A DNA stretch of 43,574 nucleotides from Penium margaritaceum (Eukaryota; Streptophyta; Zygnematophyceae; Desmidiales; Peniaceae), in assembly GCA_023375785.1 (NCBI GenBank), contig SZWC01000096.1, positions 527,550-571,123 of the forward strand, in the 5' to 3' direction. Numbering within the stretch: the first letter of the stretch is position 1; each line of letters begins with the position of its first letter. Below the pieces are notes generated by a model. The model was not told where the DNA came from and made no database searches. It saw only the letters and a program-made list of their open reading frames with translations. Shown in pieces: positions 9,823-19,920 of the stretch. Made by a program: the position numbers and the translations under genes.

Positions 9823-10417
9823 CGTTGGAACTAGAGGAGAGAGGGATCCTTTGAGCACCAAGCATGTGGGACTGGAAGGGCATGAATTGTGTTGAAGAAT
9901 GGTCGTTGAATGAATCAAAATGATGGAGTACATATAGAGCTAGAGCTTGGGCATGTTAGCCCTCTCACAAGCCACACCACTTAGCCATGGAGGCTAAGGC
10001 TCACACACAAGAGTCCATGATCTCACACAAGAGAGGAAATCAGCCTACCAATCAGGCTGACCACTCACACACGACCTAGAGAGCTAGAACATGCTCTCAT
10101 GGCACAGTGCTAGTGGTCACATAAACCACAATCCCATGGAGAATCGCCATGTGTCCATGGCTAGCACATAAGGATTTCACCTCATCTAAAAAGTAAGGAG
10201 AGGTACCTTTTTCCTAGTCACTACACTCAGACAAGGTAACCCAAGAATCTAGGACCTCTTTGGATATTTCTTTCATCAAGTCTTGACCCTGGGCCTCTTG
10301 CCTTTTTCTTTTCTCTGGCTAAGGCATGTAGCTTTCACCCATGGTCACCCGGATATCGGTGGTCGATGACCCTGAAAACTTCGAAAATTCATATCTCCCA
10401 ATCCAACCGTTGGATCG
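9823..10417 (-). mobile_element. LTR1 fragment between minus and plus pol
   Basis: Starts cGTTGGAACTAGAGGAG (one change from the LTR end) directly on minus pol. It stops at CCGTTGGATCG, about 300 bases before its U3 terminus, where plus-strand pol begins. The same arrangement, antisense LTR then plus pol, occurs at 31461 and 40949, but there the LTR is complete at the junction. Confidence 0.88.
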
Positions 10418-12062
10418 AAGGTACCCTCTCAGGGTGCGCTACAAGCCTGGTGAGCGCGTGTATTTCTGGATGCTCCACAAACCACACCATATGAACATGG
10501 TAGTTGGAGCAGATTCAGATGAGCCAACATCATACAAGGAGGCCATGGCTGCACCTGATGTAGCAGATTCGGTGCACGCGGTGCAGTAGGAGATACAATC
10601 GGAGTTGGAGAACGGCACGTGGGAGCTGACTGAGCGTCCACGTGGACGTAAGGTAATCAAGCGCAAGTAGGTGTTCAAGAAGAAGCGGGGAGCAGATGGC
10701 AACCTGGAAAAGTACAAGGCGCGGCTGGTTGCCAAGGGCTATTCGCAGTGGAAGGGCATCGATTACACATAAAGCTTTGCCCCTGTTGCCAAGTTTACCT
10801 CTGTGCGTATGCTCCTTTCCTATGCAACAACACAGGACTTTGAGCTCTACCACATGGACGTCAAGACGACGTTCTTGAACGGTGAATTGGAGGGAATTTA
10901 CATGGAGTAGCTAGAGGGGTTTGTTATTGATGGCCAGGAGCACCTAGTTTGTAAGCTGTAGAAGTCATTGTACAGCCTCAAGCAAGCGTCGCGTGGTTGG
11001 AACCAGAAGTTGGATGCGGCGTTACAGTACATGGGGTTCGAGCGCATCGAGTGTGACTACAGCGTCTATTGCTGGCAACATGAGCATGAGGTCTTTATCA
11101 TCATCGTGTATGAGGATGACATGCTCCTCCTTTCCAACAGCATGTATGCACTGTAGGAGTTCAAGGAGGCAATGCATGAGCGCTTCCAAATGTCTAATCT
11201 TGGGGAGGCGTCATACTTGGCATTCAGATCACGCGTGACCGCAAATCACGTTCTCTCTCGCTATAGAAAATCCACTATTTCAAGGTTGTCTTAAAGTGGT
11301 TCGGCATGGCAGAGGTAAAATCCATGGACACGCCGTTGGAGACACGGCAGTACCTCCTGAGCTTGAATGGAGAAGCGGATGCAGTTGAGCGGTAGAAGTA
11401 CCAAAGCGCCGTCGGCAGTCTCATGTACCTCATGGTGGTAACCAGGCCGGACCTCGCACAGGTTGTGAGCGCTATGGGCTAGTACATGGATTATTCCGGA
11501 CCTGAGCACCAGAAGGCAGTGAAACGGATCTTCCGCTACCTTGCTCGAACCATCAACATCGGTATCACCTACAACGGCGACGACAACACCATCGGCTATA
11601 CAGACGCAGATTGGGCTTCAACCCCTGAGGTCCGCAAATCCATCTCTAGACATGTGCTCCTCATGAATGGTCGGGCCAACAACTGGTGCAGCAAGCGGCA
11701 GGTGGTCGTCGCCATCTCAAGCACGGAAGTTGAGTATGTCTCTCTCAATTTTGGAGCCAAGGAAGTAGTTTGACTCCAGCGTCTCATGGCGGAGATGAGT
11801 AGAAGTGCAGTATTTCCTTTTCCTATGCGCGTGGACAACCAGAGTGCAAATGCACTCGTCAAGAATCCTTAGTACCATGAACCCACCAAGAACATTGACA
11901 TCGTATATCACTTCATCAGGCACATGGTGCAGGAGGGTGCTATCAAGCTAGAGTTTACTCCAAGCAGCAAACAGGTCGCTGATTTTTACACCAAGCTAGT
12001 GACCCGTGAGAAGCAATACTTCTGCATGAAGGCATGTGGACTCAGCCCACTCTGACTATAGC
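10418..12062 (+). pseudogene. Copia linker, RT and RNase H, element R
   Basis: Plus-strand pol that starts abruptly at YPLRVRYKPGERVYF and runs to the end of RNase H. Landmarks are SDEPTSYKEAMAAPD, WELTERPRGRKVIK, LVAKGYS, HMDVKTTFLNGEL, SLYSLKQASRGWNQKLDAALQYMGFE, the RT box VYEDDMLL (Val to Glu before the two catalytic Asp), RTINIGITYN, WCSKRQVVVAISSTE and NIDIVYHFIRHMVQEG. A one-base loss near 11218 breaks the frame. Many stops occur. Those at 10587, 10908, 10959, 11154, 11264, 11393 and 11480 fall where other copies have Gln, mostly CAG. It is followed by an intact polypurine tract and 3' LTR, so only the 5' half of R is missing. Confidence 0.9.
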
Positions 12063-12074
12063 AAAGTGGGAGAT
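12063..12074 (+). promoter_or_regulatory. Polypurine tract, element R
   Basis: AAAGTGGGAGAT immediately precedes TGTTGG of the LTR at 12075. Identical to the tract of element F on the other strand. Confidence 0.88.
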
Positions 12075-12357
12075 TGTTGGGAAAGGAGCCACCCAGCTCA
12101 GTTTCAGGTCTATACGAGCAAGTTCCAGGAAACTAGTAAATGCCTGCTCCGATCGTCAGTCGAACTTCCTTGTTGGAATGACGCGGTTGCAAAATGTCTA
12201 CTATTCAAGTTTGAGGCCGATCCAACAGTCGGATTGCGAGATATGAATTTTCAAAGTTTATGGGGTCAGCGACCGCCAATATCTGGGTGACCATGGGCGA
12301 TGCCTCCATGCCTTAGCCTGAGAAAAGAAAACGGCAAGAGGTCCAGGGTCAAGACCT

Positions 12358-12377
12358 GTGCCATGAGTGCATGGCAC
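12358..12377. repeat. Small hairpin in LTR1
   Basis: GTGCCATG, loop AGTG, CATGGCAC. The left half is normal LTR sequence and the right half is its inverted copy. It lies directly before the larger palindrome. Confidence 0.85.
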
Positions 12378-12380
12378 TGT

Positions 12381-12446
12381 CCACTCACACACAACGTAGA
12401 CAGCTAGGAAATGCATTTCCTAGCTGTCTAGGTTGTGTGTGAGTGG
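12381..12446. repeat. 66-bp near-perfect palindrome in LTR1
   Basis: Two 33-base arms meet at ATGCAT with no spacer and only one mismatch (12396 against 12431). Both arms carry the same unusual bases (GCTAGGAAATGC and AGACAGC) where other LTR1 copies read GCTAGAAAATGC and AGAGAGC. One arm therefore looks like a copy of the other. Confidence 0.92.
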
Positions 12447-12570
12447 TTAGCCTGATTGCTAGGCTGATTTCCTCCCATTTGTGAGATTATGGACTCTAGT
12501 AGATGAGCCTTAGCCTCCATGGCTAAGTGGTGTGGCTTGTGAGAGGGCTGACTTGCCCAAGCTCTAGCTC

Positions 12571-12576
12571 TATATG
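12571..12576 (+). promoter_or_regulatory. LTR1 TATA-like box
   Basis: CTCTATATGTACTCC is conserved about 110-130 bases before the LTR end in most LTR1 copies and is the best candidate for the element promoter. Function is inferred from position and sequence only. Confidence 0.5.
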
Positions 12577-12684
12577 TACTCCATCATTTTGAGTGATTAA
12601 ACAACCATTTTTCAACACAAGTCATGCCCTTCCAGTCCCACATGCTCGCTGCTTGAAGGCTCCCTCTCTCCTCCAGTTCCAACA

Positions 12685-13846
12685 ATAGCACGCCATGGAA
12701 CACTGCCACTTTAATGCCAAGCAAGATCTCCAACTACATCTCCACAATCCTGATCCCCTCAGCATACACCATCCGATCATCATCGAAAGCTATCAGTATA
12801 AATGGAATGGGGAGCAGCTGCATAAACGATTCCTTACAATGCATCAGATCTCACAAAGAAGAGGAGGTCGCCGACCTTCTTTGCCATGTTCATGTTGATA
12901 AAATGGCGTTCTCCAACCTGGTTCTACTGCTCCTGCTGTTGCTGACGCAAGTGATTACTACTGCTACTTATGCTTTGGACATTGCTACTTTTGCTATTGT
13001 TGCTACCCTTTCCGGTCCCTTTTGAGCTAAATGAATGACTTTTTGTAGTGTCTCTCCTAGCAATAGTGGCATTTGCCTTTCTTCTTACCTCTCTGCTGCC
13101 CACACTGCTGCAGCATCTGGTTGCATGATGCTATGGCCATAAAAGTGGCCTGACAGCTACTTACGCCGTTGTACATTTTTGTAGTATAACGCTGTTCCAT
13201 CTATCCCAAGTGTGTATAAATGAAGTCGAGGACAAGAGTTAGCTGGTACTCTAGCCTCTCTCGCACCGTGTCCTAGCTAGTTAGCAGTTCAGTCAAAAAG
13301 AGGTGGATAAAGCCAGTCTCTTCCACAAGATTCCTGGCTGCTTTGCACTGCTTTGCTGCCTCGTTTCTCCTATCCAGGTACACCTCGAGTCCTTCGTCAC
13401 CATGCATTTTTAATGCCATCATCTTCTCCTCCAAAAATATGAGGAATCCAGGATCCTTGCTCTCATACTTCTTACACAACACATCCCACCCTATTTCGAA
13501 GTAGCCTTGTCACTCACTGACTAAAGATGTGGGTTGGAGATGGCATTGACTAGCAGCCTATGGGACGTACTTGTCCTTCTTTTTCCACTTCTCATATGCC
13601 GCTATGACACTTGTAGATGAACTTGCATCTGCTGGACCTTTCTGCGGCATCTTTTACACCACCACGTGCGTTGCGGTGGTGGCTTTTTGCGTATGGAGGC
13701 AGAGCGCGCACGTCGCCGCTCACCACCTCCCACAAGTCCCTCTCCTAAAAAAACACGCGGGTACGGATCTTCCTGAACATGAAGTTGGCATGCCCTTGCA
13801 GCCTCTCCAAGGACTGGACTGATGAGACCGTACATGTTGCTGCCAT
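12685..13846 (-). pseudogene. Copia protease remnant and gag, element F
   Basis: The minus-strand start of element F. Near the LTR junction is the protease C-terminal side (AGCACGCCATGGAACACT, shared with 170-210 and 18085-18110). A deletion near 12855 removes the catalytic DSG segment. Next come the HVDKMAF-like spacer and a worn zinc knuckle around 13040-13080 (C-H-Y-C kept, a stop, the His kept, last Cys changed to Ser). The Gag body includes LCKKYESKDPGFLIFLEEKMMALKM and AARNLVEETGF. The start ATG is at 13844-13846 (minus), MAATCTVSS. Frameshifts and stops are numerous. The fragment lacks integrase, which should lie between it and 9822. Confidence 0.87.
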
Positions 13847-14478
13847 GTTGAGCTTTGGTGATGCTGAACGCTGTCCTTGAGTGGCCACGCTACCCTTGCT
13901 TCTGCTACTATTTTGGCCAAGAAGTTGTTTGACAGCAAATGGTCTGTAGAGGCCGATACACTTTCAATTTGGAAAATCAAAGCCAACCAGTCAGAAATTC
14001 AGCTCAAAATGTTAAGATTGACCTATGGAACATGGTCATCAACCCGGGATTTTAAGAGATGTGTCCGTTCAAAAAAACGATACTGTTGCTCCTACTATAG
14101 CTCAGACCAGTTAGCTTGTAGATGGCATTTTTCCTTAGCGTAGCAACTGAAAACAAATATTATTTAAACCAATGGAAAGTGTATGAAAAATAATGCAATT
14201 CCTATATGCCACTTTTTAGATTTGAGAAAGAAATAAGAGATTTATTCTGATTACAAGGCGGCAGTCTTACTCAAAAAGAAGAGTGTAGCCCTGGCCGATT
14301 TTGTTTTGAGCATTTCTCTTTATTGGACCACTTGATCTTTGCGATCTTTGGACCCATGAAAAATCTTGTCTTTTGAACTTGAAGATCCAGTGGTCCATCG
14401 TCAAATTTGGTCAAGGTTTGACCCTAGTGTGTCACTCTGAATGTGATGACCTATAATGGCTGAAATAGGCACAGCTTG
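13847..14478 (-). other. 5' untranslated leader of element F
   Basis: Co-linear on the minus strand with the leader of element E (30083-30716), including the GTTAAGATTGACCTATGGAACATGGTCATCAAC-type segment near 14010-14045 and the CAAAGAAACAAGAG-type segment near 14225. No coding sequence is seen. Confidence 0.82.
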
Positions 14479-14492
14479 ACGTTGATATCAGG
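14479..14492 (-). promoter_or_regulatory. Primer-binding site of element F, degenerate
   Basis: On the minus strand CCTGATATCAACGT sits where CTTGGTATCAGAGC is expected, next to the LTR end. Position supports it and the sequence is worn. Confidence 0.6.
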
Positions 14493-14514
14493 TGTTGGTA
14501 CAGGAGGAGAGAAG
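14493..14514 (-). mobile_element. LTR1 (5' LTR of element F), outer U5 tip
   Basis: TGTTGGTACAGGAGGAGAGAAG, the first 22 bases of a minus LTR1 before an LTR2 insertion. It continues at 15265. Confidence 0.85.
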
Positions 14515-15264
14515 TGTCAATCTGCCTTAGGCGACGGTTTGGAAAACGCATTCCGACATAATGGTTCCCGCCAACCGCTCTTGGTATTGCAACCAAGAGA
14601 TGATATCACCCTCAGAGCCAAGGTTCTACACTGAGCAGTTCATAGAAATCACTTTGTGCATTGTGTCCTTAGCACCTGGTCACGTTTGCGTGAGGAGCGA
14701 ACTCTAAGGGCTTAGACCAGCCAAGGCTTCTTTCGTATCTGCCTCTGGTGGACAACTTTGATAAGAGTCTCAAATGAGAGGCAACTGACAGGTTCTTATA
14801 ATCCTAGAGCGAGCCTCTAGCCTAGGCGCATAATGGCTCCTTAGATGAGCCACTTTGGAGACAATCTGGATTGCATCATTCCCCCTGCCTACATGGCACT
14901 CCCTATGACCACCAAGTAGTACCTGCCACCTGGAAGGACCTGGGAATGTTCTGAGATATCTGTTAGACTTTCCTGTCTGCCTTTTGGAGAAAACGAAAAT
15001 TAATCACTAGGCTGGGATTTGACTCGTTGACCTCTCGCTCCAGAGACGAACTCTAGAACGTCTAAGTCACAAGGAGTTGTCCTAGGTAGTAGGTGTTTGT
15101 TGGCTATACTATCCAGCTTAGACCAAAGGAACTCCAAATGAGCAGTGCATGCCTTGTCTATCTGACCAGACTTGGGGGATTTACTCCAAGGGAGCACTGC
15201 ATGCCTTGTCGGTCTTGCGCCTGTCTAAATGTCAACGATGGACAAGGAGTATATCAAGTTAACA
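14515..15264 (-). mobile_element. LTR2 copy C, solo LTR inside LTR1
   Basis: A 750-bp LTR2 from TGTCAATCTGCC to CAAGTTAACA. It is bordered by AGAAG (14510-14514) and AGAAA (15265-15269). The unbroken LTR1 reads AGAGG here, so this is a 5-bp target duplication with later changes. The TG...CA ends and duplication show that LTR2 is a true LTR. The hairpin CTCTTGGT/ACCAAGAG is at 14578-14599. Confidence 0.93.
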
Positions 15265-15951
15265 AGAAAGAGCCTTGGAGTAGCAAGTACATGGGACTCA
15301 AAGGACATTACTACCAAAGAATGATTGTTACAACACTCAAACTGATAGTGTACATATGGAGTTAGAGCTTGGACAAGTGAGCCTTCACACAAGCCACACT
15401 ACTTATCCATGGAGGCTAAGGCTCACATACTAGAGTCAATAAACTCACACAAGGAATGAAATCAGCCTAGCAATCACGATGACGAATCAGACACACCCTA
15501 GAGAGCTAGAAAATTCTCTCATGGCACATTGTTATTGGTCACATATTCCACAATCCCGTGGATAATCGCCATGTGTCCATGGCTAGCACACATGGATCTC
15601 ACCTCACCTAAAAGGTAAAGAGAGGTACCTTTTTCCTATTCAGTATACTTTGACAATGCTACCTAAGAATCTAGGACCTTTTCGGACATTTCTCCCATCA
15701 GGTCTTTACCCTAGACCTCTTGCCATTGCCCATGGTCACCGAGACATCGGCGGTTGATGACCCTAAAACTTTTGTCAATTCATATCCCCTAACCTGACTT
15801 TTGGATCGGCTTGAATTGTGGACCCTCGATAGTTCGCTATCTGATGTTTCTAATGGTGTTGTTGGATTGATAATCAGAGCAGGATTTAAATAGTTTCTTG
15901 GAACTGGCTCTTGTGGTCCTGAAAGTGAGCCGGATGGCTCCTTTTCCAACT
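15265..15951 (-). mobile_element. LTR1 (5' LTR of element F), main part
   Basis: Continues from AGAGCCTTGGAG to the U3 end CTCCTTTTCCAACt. With 14493-14514 it makes a full LTR. Directly after it comes plus-strand protease, so element F lies antisense inside an older plus element (probably G). Confidence 0.9.
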
Positions 15952-17045
15952 TGAGTGGTTTTTGTAGTTGCTTTCTATTCTCCCTTGATCAATTGCTTTG
16001 AATGATGATGGAATGGTCTTTTTTAGGGAGAGGGATTCTAGGTATGTCATTTGAAACCTCCTGTGGCATTGAGATTGGAGTGTTCCATGGCGTACTGTAT
16101 GTATGTAATGCTATGTTCAACTTCCTCTAGATCTCCTCTCTTAAGAATAAAGGACACGCGTTGTCATTAACGATGACTATGACTCTATTGTTCACAAGAT
16201 AATCGAAAGGAGTTGGCAATATTTGTAAAAGAGGACAACATGTACCGCTTGGCGAGGATAACTGAGATCGCGGATGACTATAGTATTGGATAAATGATGT
16301 TAAAAACAAATAATGAGATCTTACTTTTGCGCTATGGCCATATTGGCATGCACGCCTTCTAGCAGCTTCAAGCGAAACAAATGGTGCATGTCTTGACCAC
16401 CATCTTCAAAGCTGGGAAGAGTTAGAGAGTGGCTGTTTGGAGAAAAAGTAGTATTGCATTGTATTCTTCGGAAGAGGAGAACACTCAAAGGAGGTGCTAG
16501 AATTTGTCAAGGCAAACTTGTCCAATCCAATTCAGAGGTAGATTTCTGGAGATTTTATGTATGTTTGACCTTCATTGATGATTTTAGCGGTTATAGTACT
16601 ATCTACTTCTTTTACCCTAAGGACTAGTATAGCCGGAAGTTTAATGAGTTCAAGATAATGAAGGCACGGCGTAGTGACTACGATGGAGAGTACCTGAGTA
16701 AGGACTCTAGGAAACATCTCGCAGAAGCTGGCATTAAGATGTTGCATACCGTGCAATGCTTGTTGCACCAAAAAAGTGCAATAGAATGCACTAAATATAA
16801 CATTTTGAGCCTATTTCCTACATGCTCTGCATGACTTGGATCACATATGACTTTTGGACCAAAGGAAGAAGCAAAACATTAAAAACCAAGATTCCTTTAA
16901 TCGCTAAAGTAGATGATGCCCTATGACACGTGGTTTGTCAAGAAGCCAAGCATTGAGTTATGTGCGAGCGTTTCGCACCGTGGAACATATGCATGTATTT
17001 CCATCAGTACTCACATCTTGTACCTGATTTGGCCAGGTTGCTGCC
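15952..17045 (+). pseudogene. Copia protease end and integrase, plus strand (element G)
   Basis: An old, very worn pol piece on the plus strand. It begins in protease (WF-QLL-ILP-IAL near 15955-16005, then the VPWRTVCM-like block that other copies show as FRGVLYV). Around 16330-16400 is YGHIGMHAF*QLQAKQMV, the zinc-binding start of integrase. The core follows at 16555-16760: [30 protein letters not shown] and AEAGIKMLHT. Near 16925-16990 is YDTWFVKKPSI. The catalytic Glu block (NGVAERANR in good copies) is not recognisable. The gag that should separate it from the leader at 6647 is missing. An unclassified spacer, 17046-17159, follows. Confidence 0.75.
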
Positions 17046-17159
17046 ATCGCCTGATGGTATGAGATTTGGCCTGTTTGCTACCAATAGTGGTTAGTAGGAC
17101 TAATCTCACGCATGTTGAGTATTGTTAGTAGCACATGGCATCGACAGGTTCACTTTGGA

Positions 17160-18300
17160 GAGTTGCATCTACCCCAGGATGCAAAATCCTCGGAGATGAC
17201 CAGATTCTTCGCTTCTTAACAAACCACACCTCGTATAGCATCATGTGCTTCAGGAATTTGTTGGACTGCAATTCTAAATGTATACAAAGTACTCACTACT
17301 TCAGACCTTAAGTCATATGTGAGCCGAGCCGTATGCTACATACAGCACATTTAGTCAATGATGTCGCTGTTTGTACTTTCTTTTGTATCATTCTATACCG
17401 GAAAATATAGCACCGTACGCTACGCGTTTATACTAGCTAGGGCAAGGTAGTCCTTGAGGTTTTGTCGCAGGTACTCTCTAGCGCACTCCTAGTACGCCTC
17501 GATGTTCTTGCAAGTCTGGTTTTCCATCGTTACCTTGAACTCCTAAAAAGTTTCAAAGTACTAGTTCCAAGAACGAAGGACATACATAGCAGTGTAATTG
17601 CTGAAATCATCGATGAAGGTTAGAAAATGCCCATGACCTCCAAAGTTGTAGGTCTGCATCTGGCCAAACAAATCCATGTAGACCAGCTACGACACTTTTT
17701 TTTTCTTCCCTTGCTCGAGAGAATGCCTTGTTATACTGCTTCCCCTTGAAACATTCAATGCATAACTACTGTTCAAAGTTAAAGTTGGTGGACAAGTCAC
17801 ACCATCTGTTTTGCTCGAAGCCGTTACAAGGTCCACATGCCAAAGTAGCCATAACAAAAGGCCAGATCTCATCATCTGTTGCCCACATCGTTGCTACAAG
17901 AGTCTGCTCACTCATGATCTTAGTTCTTCCCAGCATGCAATACATGTCATCCTGCTTAACCGAACTGGCTAGCTCCTCTCATGTTATCTTGTCAAAATAG
18001 AGCCATAGTCATCGGTACAGAGACATACAGTCCTCTATTTGTAAGAGATGAGACTTGGAGAAGGTCAATAACACAGCATCAGGTACATATAGCACACCAT
18101 GGAACACTTCCATTTCAATTCTACGCAGGGTCTAACCACATCTCCAGTATCCCAATCCCCTTGAGTATACACCATCAAATCATTAACCAAAACAATAAGT
18201 AAAGAAAGAAACAATAGTAGTTGTAAAAACCACAATCTATGATGCATCAGTTTCATGGTACAACGTGAGTCCTTGTTATCAACGGGGCTCAGGCACTGGA
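17160..18300 (-). pseudogene. Copia integrase and protease, minus strand (element S)
   Basis: A second worn pol piece, converging with the previous one. On the minus strand it matches family 1 integrase: the HTSYSIMC-like antisense of YEVWFVKK near 17210-17250, the integrase core around 17440-17690 (FTFIDDFSNYTAMYVL-like) and a Gag-pre-integrase segment near 17740-17830. Protease follows to 18300. Its active-site segment reads NKDSRCTMKLMHHRLWF, so the Gly of DSG is replaced by Arg. A minus-strand frame at 18065-18289 covers this part of protease. Upstream of the motif the similarity stops. Its substitutions differ from those of 15952-17045, so the pair comes from two independent copies. Confidence 0.75.
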
Positions 18301-18374
18301 CTAGAAACAACGCCGATGAAATAGCATTTTCAGTGCGCTCCTTGTAATACAATTTGGAGGAGATATCACCAAAC

Positions 18375-18609
18375 AACTTGGAACAGACAAAGAATTTCAT
18401 AAAAATCACTTCCATGTATTGTGTCTTCAGCACTAGGTTAACTTTGTACGACAAGGAAACACCGAGGTCTTAGACTGACTAATATTTCTTTAATTGTCAA
18501 CGTCTGGTGGGAAACTAAGTGAGGAGCCTGAAAGGTAAGAATTATAATGAATCAAAGGGAACAAACAAGTACTTATAGTCTTTGAGCCAACATCTAGCAT
18601 AAACACACA
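18375..18609 (-). mobile_element. LTR2 fragment D1
   Basis: Matches the first half of LTR2 from the region AGCAGTTCATAGGAATCACTT to CCAGCCTCTAGCCTA (here strongly changed), then stops exactly where the next LTR2 begins. It is probably the copy into which the family 2 element inserted. The 74 bases before it (18301-18374) are unclassified. Confidence 0.7.
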
Positions 18610-19320
18610 TGTGAACCGGCATGAGGGAACTAACTAGAAAACAGAGCCAACACAATGGCAGTTACCGTCTGCTCCTAGTGTTGCAACTAAAAGGATATAT
18701 GATCCTCACAAATATGGTTCCACCCTGAGTAGTTGATAGGAATCAATTCCTTGTAATGTGACTTTAACACTTTGTAATTTTTGCACCAAGAACTTAAACC
18801 TGGGATTCATAACAACGAGTAGTTCTTTCGTCTCTGCCTCTGGAGGACAACTTTGTAAGCAGTCGCAAGGAAAGAATGTACTCAAAGATATGCAACAAAC
18901 ATGTTCTTATAGTCCTAGAGCCAGCCTCTAGCCTAGGCGTGTAGTGACTCCTGGGATGAGCGACTTTGAGGGTAATTTGGAATGCATCATCTTTCCTACC
19001 CATAGGGCACTCCCTCTGACTGCCAAGTGGCACCAGCCACCAAGAAGGACCTTAGAATACTCTATGATGTTCCTTAAAATGTTATTGTCCATCTTTTGGT
19101 CAAAGAAATTGTTTATTTGGGTGGGATTTTACCACGTGACCTCTCACTCCAAAGACGAACTCTGGAACGTCTAAGCCAAAAGGACACTTGATCCAAAGGA
19201 GTAGTGCATGCCTTGTCTATGTGGACCAGAAATAGGAGACTTGGTCCAAAGGAGTAGTACCTAGGACGTCATGTGCCTGTCCAGATCTCGGCCATGGACG
19301 AGAGGCATATCAGGTCAAAA
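18610..19320 (-). mobile_element. LTR2 copy D2 (3' LTR of a family 2 element)
   Basis: A complete but worn LTR2 from TGTGAACCGGCATGAGG to CAGGTCAAAA. Immediately to its right is minus-strand RNase H with a purine-rich stretch (about 19321-19345), the arrangement expected for a 3' LTR. This sets the coding strand of family 2. No matching target duplication is visible (ACACA and ATCTC). Confidence 0.85.
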
Positions 19321-19342
19321 ATCTCTCTGTTACACCTCTGTC

Positions 19343-19814
19343 CATTAGTTGTGAGATACAACCTCTCTACAGATGTCTTGGCATTAGTCCTTGTTGGCAG
19401 TGTTCACCATACTGATGCCTCAGCTACTTACAAAGTGTAATTTGCCTTCAAGCATCTTTATCATGTAGTCTGCTAACATCTTCTTGGTCTCTACATATTC
19501 CACGTCTACAGTCTCCTTTACAACAAGATCACGTGAGTACTCGTACTTGATAACAATCAGCTTGGTCTACTGGAAGAGTTTCTGCCATTGATTCTATCAC
19601 TCTAGTTAGTGTTTGTACACCACACTAGCCGTAGGGAATCAGATCCCTGTCAACGTCGAAATTGGAGCTCCATGTATCGTGTTTTTTTTAGAGAGCGCAT
19701 GATGCGCTTAACTGCTTGCCAGTGCTGAGACCCTTGATAGGTCACAAACGTGCTCATTTATGCCACATCGTAGCATACATTCTGGTGTGTTCCTACCATA
19801 ACATATATGAAAGC
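19343..19814 (-). pseudogene. Copia family 2 RT end and RNase H (partial)
   Basis: A minus-strand pol remnant clearly different from family 1. Reading from about 19800 down: MVGTHQNVCYDVA, a stop, MSTFVTYQGSQHWQAVKRIM, then RSLKKTRYMEL. After a worn stretch comes the RNase H end, LIVIKYEYSRDLVV, VEYVETKKMLADYMIKMLEG, then LHFVSS. Copia RT/RNase H proteins share MVGTRPD..YAV, HWQAVKRIMRYLKGT and KY.YIRDLV...EYV.TKEMLAD, so the family is sure. It lies next to LTR2 D2, so it belongs to family 2. Integrase, protease and gag are lost. The left end carries a purine-rich stretch before the LTR. Confidence 0.85.
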
Positions 19815-19920
19815 AAGTCGCCTAAGAAGGACATTGGTTTTATCAAGAAAGATCTCAGCACGTAACTGAGATCAAGTTCTTTCTTCATAAAACCAAAGTC
19901 CTTGAAGTAAGTCGCCTAAG
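19815..19920. repeat. Hairpin with flanking direct repeats
   Basis: AAGTCGCCTAAG occurs at 19815-19826 and again at 19909-19920. Between them, 19827-19858 pairs with 19866-19903 (about 32 and 38 bases, a 6-base insertion in the right arm, few mismatches) around the loop CACGTAA. The outer right part belongs to an LTR2 fragment. It lies at the border between family 2 pol and LTR2. Confidence 0.8.

Larger units (their letters stand above)
12075..12684 (+). mobile_element. LTR1 (3' LTR of element R), rearranged inside
   Basis: Both ends are intact (TGTTGGGAAAGGAGCC ... CTCCAGTTCCAACA). About 190 bp after AAGACCTG (12358) are missing and replaced by two inverted pieces of the same LTR (12358-12446). 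The TATA-like element TATATG is at 12571-12576. The right end is joined to minus-strand protease of element F. Confidence 0.9.

Noticed and set aside
9823..12684. A new element with inverted LTRs as ends (minus LTR, plus pol, plus LTR).
   Set aside because: Both outer ends are LTR ends, but there is no target duplication (GGGCA against ATAGC), and the left LTR is truncated on its inner side. Nested insertion followed by deletion explains it with fewer assumptions.
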